Notes under the pieces: model-generated
Told to the model about the DNA's origin: nothing
What the model saw: the letters and a program-made list of their open reading frames with translations, nothing else
Databases searched by the model: none
Shown: in pieces, positions 24,301-33,665 of the stretch
Numbering within the stretch: the first letter of the stretch is position 1
Layout of the letters: each line of letters begins with the position of its first letter
Source of the DNA: Diphasiastrum complanatum
Lineage: Eukaryota; Streptophyta; Lycopodiopsida; Lycopodiales; Lycopodiaceae
Assembly (NCBI GenBank): GCA_029204225.1
Contig: MU832534.1
Span: 1-64,000, forward strand
DNA length: 64,000 bases
Direction of reading: 5' to 3'
Program-made: the position numbers and the translations under genes

Positions 24301-24713
24301 ATTCGGCCTTTTTTTTGTAATTGTTTGAATCGAGCTACTGCAAAACGACTCAAAGAAAAACCCCTAACTTTGAAACAAAACGTGGGAAGAATCAATTTCT
24401 TTCTGTGAAAAGAACGTTTCTTAAAAAATCGATTAAAAATCGAAACTGCTTGGATGGTGATTGTTTGGAACTATGAACGCAACTGCTTGATTTTAACATT
24501 ATACCTAAAGGGGAAAAAAAGAAACCATACACACCCTCCTGCGGCCGGAAAGGATGCAATGCACAGACAATGTCCCAAGCAAAGTGAAGACAAACCAATT
24601 TGCCCTGCACCATGTGTCTTCTGCTCTGATAAAGGTGCGTCGGTGATGCCCATGGACGCCCCCCAAGCCAACAATTCTCCATACTGATCATCTGATGATG
24701 ATTCTATACTCAT
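6332..24713 (-). CDS. SDG40: SET-domain protein methyltransferase, SDG40-like, six exons, apparently intact
   Basis: Putative lysine methyltransferase of the Rubisco-LSMT/SETD3-type SET family; substrate not known from sequence. Exons (minus): 24535-24713, 20595-20742, 16326-16457, 7975-8115, 7547-7813, 6332-7063. All junctions are GT/AG, phases agree, and the sum is 1599 bp, giving 532 aa plus stop. Start ATG at 24713 (MSIESSSDDQYGELLAW). The SET N-part is split by intron 1 (FPAAGG/RGLAAMRDL, then EGELILRVP). Exon 3 reads ILTIHLLSEIAKG. Exon 4 has WEAARP and WLWAAAT. Exon 5 carries VPWDEAGALCPIGDFFNYAP (the NHS-like box, here N-Y). Exon 6 begins YGQYNDLELLEYYGFLL, followed by the substrate-binding-like C-terminal half. 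Introns are 3792, 4137, 8210, 161 and 483 bp and hold transposons. No stop or frameshift is seen. Family and exon assignment rest on motif recognition by eye. Confidence 0.9.
7152..7476. mobile_element. MITE-like element in SET-gene intron 5
   Basis: A 325-bp segment bounded by an imperfect terminal inverted repeat of about 18 bp: CCATAGTTGCCAGGGAAC on the left and GTTCCCTGGCAACAATGG on the right. The interior keeps several GGGAACAGG-type words in both orientations. No matching 8-bp flank was found, so it is old or its ends are slightly misplaced. It lies wholly within the 483-bp intron 5 (7064-7546) of the SET gene. The CATAGTTGC start is shared with two other elements in this window. Confidence 0.55.
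8116..10689. other. SET-gene intron 3, proximal part, nothing recognised
   Basis: AT-rich intronic sequence. A short G+C-rich block at about 8945-9060 stands out but matches no gene or repeat that I recognise. No coding exon of the SET gene is missing here, because exon phases before and after already agree. Confidence 0.6.
10690..12330 (+). pseudogene. Ty3/gypsy gag-protease relic in intron 3
   Basis: Plus-strand broken reading frames in the order expected for a gypsy element. A gag-like start (ENLSMLLKQMQQGMATL) near 10740. A capsid-like stretch (KATSWWRDSI) at 11520. A zinc-knuckle-like CFQC...KHCP at 11749-11800. A protease-like block SSGSSHNLLS with LVQKL near 11970. The linker before RT (MDYKKLQLF-type) near 12240. 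Many stops and frameshifts are present; LTRs and RT are not visible. Opposite orientation to the host gene. Confidence 0.65.
12331..14722. other. SET-gene intron 3, middle part, nothing recognised
   Basis: AT-rich sequence, possibly more decayed retrotransposon. Short open frames at 13080-13422 have no recognisable motif. Confidence 0.5.
14731..14934. mobile_element. 204-bp foldback MITE, hAT-like, with near-perfect 8-bp TSD
   Basis: Terminal inverted repeats CTTAGTTGCCCGTTCCG (left) and, read inward on the other strand, CTTAGAAGCCCGTTCCG (right). They are followed by several GGAACG/CGTTCC palindromic words. Flanks are CATTGGAT at 14723-14730 and CAATGGAT at 14935-14942, agreeing at 7 of 8 positions, which fits an 8-bp hAT-type target duplication. 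The centre is A/T-rich. It lies in intron 3 of the SET gene and has no coding capacity. Confidence 0.75.
15359..15430 (-). other. tRNA-like sequence inside the TRIM 3' LTR
   Basis: 72 nt on the minus strand. Acceptor arm GGGCGGA/TCTGTCC (7 bp allowing G-U). D arm GCTC/GAGC with loop AATGGTA. T arm CTGGG/CCTAG with loop TTCGAAT. Variable AGGTC. The anticodon arm is imperfect (one A-A mismatch), the loop would give GGT at 34-36, and the normally invariant U33 is C. A box TAGCTCAATGG and B box GGTTCGAATCC are intact, so it could act as a Pol III promoter even if it is not a working tRNA. Confidence 0.8.
15619..15690 (-). other. tRNA-like sequence inside the TRIM 5' LTR
   Basis: Identical copy, 260 bp away, in the 5' LTR. 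It lies upstream of the primer-binding site, so a Pol III start here would place the primer site, interior and 3' LTR in the transcript. Confidence 0.8.
16458..18798. other. SET-gene intron 2, 3' part, nothing recognised
   Basis: AT-rich intronic sequence. Short open frames near 17540-18215 show no recognisable domain. Confidence 0.5.
18807..19880. mobile_element. Non-autonomous hAT-type element, 1074 bp, perfect 8-bp TSD
   Basis: Starts CATAGTTGCAC and ends GTGCAACTATG (11-bp perfect terminal inverted repeat). It is flanked on both sides by GTCATATT (18799-18806 and 19881-19888), a perfect 8-bp duplication typical of hAT insertions. Subterminal AAACGCG words occur near both ends. No transposase is encoded. 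The interior holds a minisatellite (19310-19585) and a pair of ACGGTTC/GAACCGT-rich blocks (about 19165-19205 and 19630-19695) that may mark a second, nested foldback element. It lies in intron 2 of the SET gene. Confidence 0.85.
19310..19585. repeat. Minisatellite, TCATCTGTGAAA-type unit
   Basis: Irregular tandem array of 9-15-bp words such as ATCATCTGTGAAATC and TCTGTCAAATC, about 275 bp long, inside the hAT-type element at 18807-19880. Confidence 0.85.
21191..23350. mobile_element. Probable hAT element relic with transposase fragment (intron 1)
   Basis: The left end begins CATAGTTGCAACG, then a palindrome (CGAATTGTGATTCA at 21207-21220 against its complement at 21238-21251). The right end (about 23290-23350) has inverted copies of the same GCGAATCACAATTTGCG-type words. 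In between, plus-strand frames near 22780-22930 read IPFAIVDTWAFRKL and, after a gap, REALCTTLLR. This resembles the segment before DUF659 in plant hAT transposases. No matching 8-bp flanks were found, so the exact ends are uncertain. It lies within intron 1 of the SET gene. Confidence 0.5.
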
Positions 24714-24829
24714 TGCTGCTCAAACACTCTCACTTGCGCTCATCTATAGAATGAAGAACTCAAGCACTTAATTTAGGGCTAATAAAAGCCTCTAATCTTG
24801 ACCATACATACCCTACAATTAACACTTGA

Positions 24830-24985
24830 TGATTAGCCATTAGTGATTAGTGATTCATGTATAGTTAGTGATTATTGATTATTACTTGTATATTAGTCAT
24901 TAGTTGGTGATTTAGTGATTATTGATCCCTCATTAGTCATGACCTAGTGATTATTGATTATTCATTAGTCATTACGAGTGTTAGG
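24830..24985. repeat. Minisatellite upstream of the SET gene
   Basis: Irregular tandem words of the type TTAGTGATTATTGATTATT / CATTAGTCATTA, about 120-270 bp upstream of the SET-gene ATG at 24713, thus in its likely promoter or 5' UTR. Confidence 0.75.
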
Positions 24986-27029
24986 GAGGTATTGATATTT
25001 TTAATATCAGCTCGGTCACGACCATATTATTACAAAATCATATACCAGCCAAGTATGTTCTATGATATCATCGATGATACTCGCCGGGCACCTATATACT
25101 TGCCCAACACTTGTCATTACCTACTATGAGTGATATTTATTTTTGTGTAAAGGGAGGCTCATTGTTGGTTACATGAACTTGACCTTAATGTACATTGATG
25201 GGTTTTCTCATCCTTCAATAATAAAAGCAAAGAGATACTAGAATCCCTTAGCAATAGGAGGTTATATGTGTGAATTACCACCATGCAATGTAGGACATAA
25301 GGTTTCTATTGTGTCAAGAAAAAATTAACGACTAAATAATGGTTACGTGGAGGCCCATTCCCGAATAAAATACCCCTCAAAACTTAATAATTCATTGTAA
25401 CATAAGTCGCTAATATTCTTATTATGAATAATGTATTCTTTTTCCTATCTTGATAAAAAAAAAATTTAGGAGCATTGTATATTATTTTGAAGTTATGGTG
25501 TCCCCCATCTTACATAGGGTCCAAATCATGGTCAACTTGAAAAGGTTGACGTGACTTTATAACTAATAGAAGGGGGCCTATGGCATTATGGGGTTAGTGC
25601 TATTTTGATATCAATTTATATTTTCCATGAACCTCAACATTTTAGCTGTGATGCGTTGCCTAGGATGTGGAACAATCCTATCAAGATTTGCCTTTGGTTG
25701 TAAACAAAACTTGGTCCTTGAATACTCTCATGTTTGATCCATTTGTTGGGGGCCCATATTGTCCTCCACATTTTGAGTTATTTGATCCCGTTAACATCGT
25801 AAGGCACCAATATCAAATAATAGTTTGATAGAGGTTCCAATTTATTTCACTTCGTTCTTCAAGAGCTCCTGATTTCAAACCAGCTACTTGATCTTCTTCT
25901 ACTCTCGTTTTTTGCTTGGACCTTCTTGGTCCTCCTCGTGTCCATTTGAGTTGTGGACATCCATAATGTTATCATAGTCTACGCAATGATTCACACCTTA
26001 TAAGCATCCCCAACTTAGTCTCTCGTACAAGTCATTTAGTGTTAGTTTTGTTTGTTGTTCAATTTTATATGTCTTTCCATCAAAATTGTAAAGCTATAAG
26101 AATGATTTTTGAGGCTTTTGGCAACTGAGTTTTCCATCCTAGCCAAGGTGGCGGCCTTGAAACAAAAAATGAGAGTTTCATTAGTATAGCAAAATTCTAA
26201 GTACATGGCGTAGTATGACTAGTTAGCTAGAACCATAAAAATGTTTTGTGGGCCATTTCTGAGGCCAATTTACAAAATTGACTCCATCCACTTTTAAGCG
26301 GACTAAGATCCCTAACTATAGGCTTTTCATGCCATTCTGCATCAAAATTTGCGATTTTCATGCCACATTTTCATATTATATCAAAAATTGGAACCCTCTC
26401 TAGTCTTTTTTCATCTTGTTTTCTTCTTCCAGCTTGTCATTACTCTTTTTAAGAATGGCATTGGTGTCAATCAGTCCTTGCAATTCATTTATGGCTTCAT
26501 AAAATTGGTCTATGAATATGGATATGTAGGACTCTTTTATTGCGGCAACACCTTCATCATTGATCTCCTCTACCTCTAGGTTGTCACAAGGAAGAGAATG
26601 TCTAGACTTGAAAAACAACCATCCCTTGTTCCTTGTTTATCTTCTGATTTCACGTTGATGCACTTGCATTCATCTCTATTGACCAATTCAATAACATCTC
26701 CCTTTAGATGTTGCACCACCCAAGCTTCTACTTCTTTTCTCCTTGTTGATCTTTTCAGTTTGTTGTTATCTCCTCTGTATTATTTATTAGTTTCTCTTTT
26801 CACTTTTTTTTTTGGGTTGTTCAATTTTCCATCTTGCTTGTCCTCTTTATGAATAAAGTAATTGTGCATTGAACAAACTCTTTTTTCTTGGAGTTTTACA
26901 AGTTAGTGAAACTCCTTTAATAATGTGTTCATGTCATAGTCCTCTTTTTGTTAGATATTATACGAGCAAACATGCATAGTCTTCAAATTTACACAAGAAA
27001 ATCCACAAGCAAAAAGGGCGAAAAGTTGA
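24986..27029. other. Unassigned interval upstream of the SET gene
   Basis: AT-rich. A 72-codon minus frame at 26400-26618 has a charged, coiled-coil-like composition but no recognised domain. No promoter element could be called with confidence. Confidence 0.5.
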
Positions 27030-27610
27030 ACAACTGAAGTGTAGTCCTTCAGTCTGCAAAAATACACAAGATTCAGCCACAATTTGTAGCACTATCATAG
27101 ACTTATGTGCACCTGCATAGATGATCTGGTCATAGTAGCTCGAATGTATCTCATATTTCTTATAAGAGCTTTCCAATGTATAATACCAAGATGAACCATA
27201 TGCTGATTTGCAAAAGCTATGTCTGGTTTGGTACAAGTCATCATGTACATAAGAGAAACTATTCTCGAATTATATGGGTACTCACACATCTGCTCTTTCT
27301 CTTCTTTTATTTGAGGACACTAGTCCTTTGACAATTTGAGTCATGAGTCCATTGGCGCTAACTTGCAATTCATCAAATTATATCTAATTAGCATATTGTG
27401 TCCCTTTGTTAATTGATGTAAATCAGCCTTTGCTCTTTGTCTCTTCGAATTTGAATATCGAAAAAGTAATGAGCTTCACCCAGATCTATAATGTCGAATT
27501 TTGAGGACAACATTTGTTTCGCATCTTTTATTAGTTCGACATTATCGCTGAATAGTAGTGTGTCATCCATGTACAAATTAATGATAATAAAAGAATGTTG
27601 CACTGACTTG
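27030..27610 (-). pseudogene. Copia reverse transcriptase fragment
   Basis: Minus-strand RT pieces. SFIIINLYMDDTLLF contains the catalytic YMDD box (about 27570). SSKFDIIDLGEAHYFFDIQI follows, then SLMYMMTCTKPDIAFAN near 27230. These are the second half of a copia RT. It breaks at VQHSFIII, almost the same codon where the relic at 1561 breaks. Confidence 0.8.
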
Positions 27611-27617
27611 AACTAGA

Positions 27618-27653
27618 TAAGCATAAGGCAAGGTTGGTGGCAAAAGGATATGC
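27618..27653 (+). pseudogene. Short copia RT fragment in opposite orientation
   Basis: Plus-strand sequence reads DKHKARLVAKGYAP, a conserved block near the start of copia RT. It directly abuts the minus-strand fragment at 27030-27610 and the LTR-like block that follows. Confidence 0.6.
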
Positions 27654-27654
27654 T

Positions 27655-28060
27655 CCGATAGACATTTCAAAGTTATTTTAGTCTAAATGTTTTTAAATTA
27701 TCACTTTTAAAAAGTGAGGGAAATGCAGTAGGTCGAGTTTGGACGCATTCAAATTTGAATGATAGATACATTGAATCTAGTCATATTGTTGATAGGGTTT
27801 TTGATCTAGAAGTTTCTATGGAGAGAAACTAAGATTCAAAATAAGGCATGGACCTGTTATAAATAGTGTACAAGCATGGGAGAACAGATTATCTCTCTCT
27901 CTTATCTCATTTCATGCTTATACATGAGTTCTCTTGGGTTCATCTATCCATTGGTGCATTATAGTGATGATATCATGCAATCTTGTGTGTAGAAAGCTCA
28001 TATTTGTTGTGATTCGGATCCACACGTGTGAAATGCAATAACTTACTGTTATTGTACAAA
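27655..28060 (+). repeat. LTR-like block, copy 2
   Basis: Plus-strand counterpart of 795-1560. It has AGGTCGAGTTTGG at about 27732, a TATA box TTATAAATAG at about 27857, then CT-rich sequence and CCACACGTGTGAA. The 3' limit is uncertain. Confidence 0.4.
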
Positions 28061-29050
28061 CAACAACTTCATTTTATCACATATTTGATGTTTGATCAAT
28101 ATCTTGTTGAGTTTCCATCTCTTTCATTAAGTAGATGTTGATTTTCTGCATTGCCAATTGTACTAATTGTGTTGTCATTCATAGGCTATAATCCAAGCAC
28201 TTCATATTCGAATGCAGCAAAATGCATTCCGTTGCATGTATGATACACAGTAATGTGTTTGTGATTTGTTTTGAAATTATTGACTAGTTTTTTTTATAGT
28301 TTCAAATAGGTCTCACTTTTTCTTTTATGTCATGGGATACGAATGAAACTAGAAAAGTGAAAATGTAAGTAGCGTTCTAACGATTCTTTAGATATGGGTC
28401 AATTTTTTTTCACTTTTATATTAACAATGTGTTCATAGTTCTCTGTCAATTTGTTATACCTCTGAAGGTGGTTGATTTATGCAAAAAACAAGCACTATAC
28501 ACTACTAAGGGGCTCACTTATTGGTTAGTTGGCATATATAGGCTTCCATTTATCTTTTTGTATGTGTAGATTGTTGAAGTCGTTATCCTTATTTTATTCA
28601 GATTTAACATAAATACATATTATATTATGGTTATAGAAGTTATGAATAAAGTATAACCTTTGTTAATATATGTTTGGATTCAAATTGCACATGTCTACTC
28701 GAATAGGTCATAAGTTGTAAATTTCTCAATATTTTTCTATTTAATAACCTTAAGATGCTCTTTGTAACGTGCTTTTTGCTTTATGGGTACAAGGAAAAGT
28801 GTTTATTTCTATTCAGATTGAAATTTGTTTTAGTACGCTTTCCTCCTCGTATTTCTAATATTACATTTTAAAGTCTCTAAATTTATATGTATATATGTAA
28901 GCCAATTATAATTATACACGTTGAAAAACTTCAAATGGCAAATATTAAAACACGTTACGGGTTATTAAGACTTGGCAATGTTATATATAACTCCAAAAAA
29001 ATCATATTTTTAAACTCGCTCTCTTAAACTCTATGCCATGCCATTTAAAG
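28061..29050. other. Unassigned AT-rich interval
   Basis: No gene or repeat recognised. Confidence 0.5.
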
Positions 29051-29051
29051 A

Positions 29052-29165
29052 AAGTAGAATCCAAGAGGATTGGCTTAATTGGTTAGCTTGGCATCTAAAG
29101 TTTCCTTGGTCCCAAGTTTGAGCCCCCTTGGAAATCAAGGATGCATGTATAAAAAATGTAGGGGC
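29052..29165 (+). repeat. SINE-like unit with tRNA-type A and B boxes
   Basis: Contains GGCTTAATTGGTTAGC (A-box-like) followed about 40 bp later by AAGTTTGAGCCCC (B-box-like), the spacing and sequence of a tRNA-derived SINE head. No clear tail or target duplication was found. Confidence 0.45.
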
Positions 29166-32100
29166 TGATAGTGCAAAGAACACATTTATTCAAAAGTACA
29201 TATGATTATTCATCTTTCTCAATTAATAGTTTCGAATGCATGATAGGGAAATTTTATAAGAGGAATAGTAGGAAAAGCTCCCACTTTTTGCATATGTATT
29301 TTCTTGTTATGCCAAACCTAAAGAAAACTCAAGCAATTTCTTTGCAAGTGCAAAAGCTTTTGTCAATAGGTATGGTCTTACCATGTTGTCTATGCCAACA
29401 ACAATTAATACCCATATTGGACATAGAAAGAGTTATTTTATCAAAAATATAACATAGGATACTTTTTATCCCCTTTCATTGTCCCCTTTGAAAAGTGATT
29501 TATGGTTTCTAATAGTAGAACTCCAAATGGAATTTGATATGCCTTTCAAAAAAATGCATCTCCTAGAACCTTTCTCCAATAAATTACGAATTTGTATAAG
29601 ATTTTTGAATCAATGCAAAACAAATCTAGGTTATGGTTGTGTCAAGTATAGCAACTTATCAAAATGCCTTGATGTATCATGATATGCATACATACAAAAT
29701 GTTTCCATACTTTCCAAGTATAAACATGACATCCAACACTCTCTCACGAGTTGAATAGAGGTAAACTTCATGACCTTGAAGGCCATTTATAAGCCTCCTC
29801 TCTTATTGCAACACAACTACAAGAACAATGTTGCTCACATCTATATCTAAGAGAATAATATTTTGTAGGGTATAGAAATTTTAAAATGACCGATTAAGCA
29901 AGGTGACTTGTAGAAGGATTAAAGCAATCCACTCACTCATGTTATTTCTTTACAAGAGTTAGGTCTTTCATTAGAACTACTCAAACTTTCTATACAATGT
30001 AGTGAGTAAACCCCAAAGTCATAACATCATCTAACTTGGGCCAATAATAAATACTAGGCTTACTCCCTAGTTAACACTACATGACCAAGATAGTTAATTT
30101 CTTCTTTAAACTCTCCTTTTAGTGATTGTGAATAAGACATTCTATCAAAGCAAATATAATTCTAACATGAGCCATATGCATTAAAAATAGCATACACAAA
30201 ACAAACTTACCGACACAATGTCTATGCACATCATTCATCAGCATCGTCATGTCATTAGAGCACTAGTCAAACAAAACAGAATCCCAAATAACGTAGTGGC
30301 TGTATTGACATTAAAAGCAATCTTATGAACATTCTCTTCACAAACTCTTCACAATAATCGCTTCTCAAATCTTAGTAAAGATAGTAGCACTAGCAAAGCT
30401 ATCAATGCTTTACCAATAATCTTGTTCAATCTCAAGGCAATTATGCATGGCCTGCTCCTTAATTTGGTGGTTAATCATAAAAAAATGTAGATGATGTAAA
30501 ATGTGGTCCTTTCAATCAAAAGGTTGATGCCAAAATCTGGTTCTGGATTGAACCCAACTTCATTCATGAAGTTGTCCAAGAAATAAATGTGTTGGAGCCA
30601 TTTGTTTCAAAACTCCCAATGTTATTGACTTCGTTAATGCTTCTGCAAAGATTCATCTTGATCTCATCTACTCAAGGAAAAGTGCTGGAATATAGCTTGC
30701 AAGTGCTGAATTTGGGTAAAAATTCATAGTCTTCAAAAGCCATCACTGAAACTGACTTTGTAGTACACCATAATAAAGTACTACGTCTTGAATCTTTTGA
30801 TATTGTAACTTGAGGGCTGCTGAATTATCCCAGTTGCTACAATTCCGATGCCAAGGTTCCTTCCTAGAAGTATGCAATAAGATGTAAAGAATAGAATACA
30901 ATAATGTGATTTTCTTCTTGGATTGGTATGTTCATAGTTGAGATCTTTTCAATACTTCTCCCATCCAGTCCAGTTTTCACATTTCACAATACAAGATATA
31001 TAACACAAGCTCCAATGCCTCCTGAAGCTACCAATCTGCCTTCACTCCATAACAATATGATCTCTTCTCAGAATTCCATTACAGTTGCACATTTACATCA
31101 ATAAAAACAGTCCATGGTAGTATCGGTTGATAAGAGTTAAATCAAGTCACATCATTGCTGAGCTGCAAACGTGATGTTTAACAACTCGGTTTGGTACTAA
31201 ATAATTATGTAAAGCTGATGATGAACTTTTGTAGAACTGGTGCATATAGCAGTCGAAAGTGCATAATGGTAGGTAGCCAAGATCATTGAAGTTTTGCAGT
31301 ACTGAAAACCCTTTGCTTGTAACACCTCTTGAGGGTTTAAGCACTACCAAGTTACTACACCGCTCAAATCTTTGGTTCCACCAAATGAGAAGATCACTTT
31401 GACAAGAGCTCAATTAATCAAAGCAACTATATCAAAAGAAACGATGAGCAATGAGATAACTTAAATATACATTTACATTGAGAAAATAAAGTTGCTTGAG
31501 GTCAAGCCACTTTTCTGGAGACTTTGCTACATTGCAACCATCAGAAGCATCAAACTGACCAGAAAACTTTACACCGAGCCTTCCACCAATACAAGGATAA
31601 CACCAATGACGAGAAAAACATACAAGGATGATTATATGCTTTCAGTTCAAAGGAAAGCGCAGCCCAGCAAATCAGCTCAGAAATATATTTGAAAGTTCTC
31701 TCTTCCATTCATTTGCTAATGCAGTTTCTAGGCTGATTTGGAGATCCAGTCAAAATAGCATGCCAGTCCATTGAAAACGGGATGGTGAAAAACGTCTGAG
31801 AGTGCAAGCATAGAGAAGGCATGAATGAGCAGAAACACAGCTACACAAACACACAACAAATCATGCTAGTCTTTACTTCTGCCAAATAGTTCTTAAGCTG
31901 GATCTGAGGCAGCATAGGATAATAAGGTTTATCAGCCTTTGAAGCACAAGGTGAATATTTACCATCTGTGAAAGAGTTTCACAATCAAGTCACAAAATGC
32001 ATTAAAATGATACCTTAAGCAGAGACTGAATGCAAATAGCCTACTATGTTGACATATTTAATGTACTTAATTGAGTTTGCTAATCGGTATCAATTAATCG

Positions 32101-32673
32101 ATTTAAGCATCACGGAATCATAAGTTGCATAAGATTGCTCAAAGAGACAATTATTCAAAATTGAACTACTTAACAGACTATATTCCTTGTCAAATGGATT
32201 TTTACAACTGTTCATACCAAAAACAAAAAGATACCGAAGACATGCTCACAAAAGCTCAGTGTTCCATAACACAAGAAGTACAAGCATGCATTAGCTTTTA
32301 GAGTGTAAAATAGCAGATCACAACAATTGTGCATAACATCATATTAATGTATGCACAATTTGAGAAAGCTTCCTCATATCAAACATAACAGTGGCAGAAA
32401 CAAGTTGAAAAAGCCAACACAAGAGTGCACAAGGACAAAGTATTCAAACCTGGACACACACACACAGGAAACTATCGTGGCCAAGAGGCCTAATATGTTT
32501 TGGCAAAATAAGATTATATGAAATAAGTAGCACCAAAATATAAAATCTCAAACCAAAGTCAGCATGTTTCAATATGCAAATAAAAAAAAAGCTGCAATAA
32601 TGACCTGCCCTCAAAACAACAAGCATTTACTACATAATCGAGTTGCAAGCTAACCTCCTAGTAGCTTGGCTGC
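29166..32673. other. Unassigned interval 3' of the G-patch gene
   Basis: AT-rich, no recognised gene. The part next to 32673 should include the 3' UTR of the G-patch gene. Open frames at 29171-29682 and 31147-31692 have no recognisable domain. Confidence 0.5.
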
Positions 32674-33665
32674 TTAATGGACGTCTTCCTCCAAGCCAGG
32701 GCAACAAGTAGCTAAAGTTTCAGCAGATTCATACTGCATCAAATGAGATGAGCATAAATATACAGTGGTAAAAACCCTAGGAAACAGAAAGGAAAGCAAC
32801 GGAAATGAACATGAACATAAGGTTCATAAGATGCTGTTAAAGACTTTAAACCTGATATCCACAATAAAGGCAATAATGAAACTGGCTTCGTAATCTCTCT
32901 AAGATTTCCAGCAAATCCTGCCACCAAACACAATAAATTAAAAGAATTAATCACAAGCTCCTAATTGATATTGAAAACTGAGCACTGATTGCTTCACATA
33001 TAATCAAGCATTAAAAGCTTTAGAAAATATATATCAAAAAGTGCAAAATACAGGATGAAAGCGAAGCAACTCTACAGACATACCTCTGCTGTTACTTCCT
33101 CTTCCTCATTTTCTTCCGCTGTGTCTTCTTCTGGCTCCTCCTGTTTTTCATCCTTGGTTACCTCCAAAAGGGAATTATCAACATTCTCAGCTGGACTTAG
33201 CGGAAGCTTTATGGATTCCTCTAGCTGGGCAAGTGTAGTACAAGCCTTCCTATAGTCCCTCGTAATCTTTTGAGTTTGCCAAAAGTTTCTTCTCCTTTCC
33301 TGAAATTCCGTTCTTAACTCATTCTCTCTTGTACTTCTTTTTTCCAATTCAATTGCCAACTTTCTGGCCTTCTTAGAAGCCACTTCCCTTTCTAAAGCAT
33401 CTCTTCCTAGCCCCGATCTGGAATGTTTCAGCTCTATCTTCACAGGCTCCAAAGTACCTTGGGCATGCTTCCCAAGTGCAACTCCAGGAGTATAGCCCAT
33501 TTGCTGAAGCATTTTGAAACCAATGTTTGACGATGGAATGGAAGAAACAAGTCCCTCCATCCGATGTTCTTCCTCCTCTTTTTGTTTTTCCACTTGCTTT
33601 AACTTCCGTTTTTCTTTCCAATGAAGTTTTTTGTTTGTTTCATTCATGGCCACTCTCTTCCTCAC
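32674..33665 (-). CDS. GPATCH11: G-patch domain-containing protein 11 (GPATCH11/CCDC75-like), 3' three exons
   Basis: Nuclear RNA-processing-type protein with a G-patch and a C-terminal DUF4187. Function is inferred from family only. Exons (minus): 33084-33665 (194 codons), 32852-32917 (22 codons), 32674-32733 (19 codons plus stop), all GT/AG and phase 0. The first visible exon has a basic coiled segment (KEKRKLKQVEKQKEEEE), then the G-patch (NIGFKMLQQMGYTPGVALGK with GTLEPV), then a Glu-rich tail. The last two exons give FHYCLYCGYQ and YESAETLATCCPGLEEDVH, the zinc-ribbon-like DUF4187 ending (C-x2-C ... CPG). The exon at 33665 starts at a consensus acceptor after a pyrimidine tract, so an N-terminal exon (family usually has about 60 more residues) lies upstream and was not found. 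An alternative is initiation at the in-frame Met seven codons in. Confidence 0.88.
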
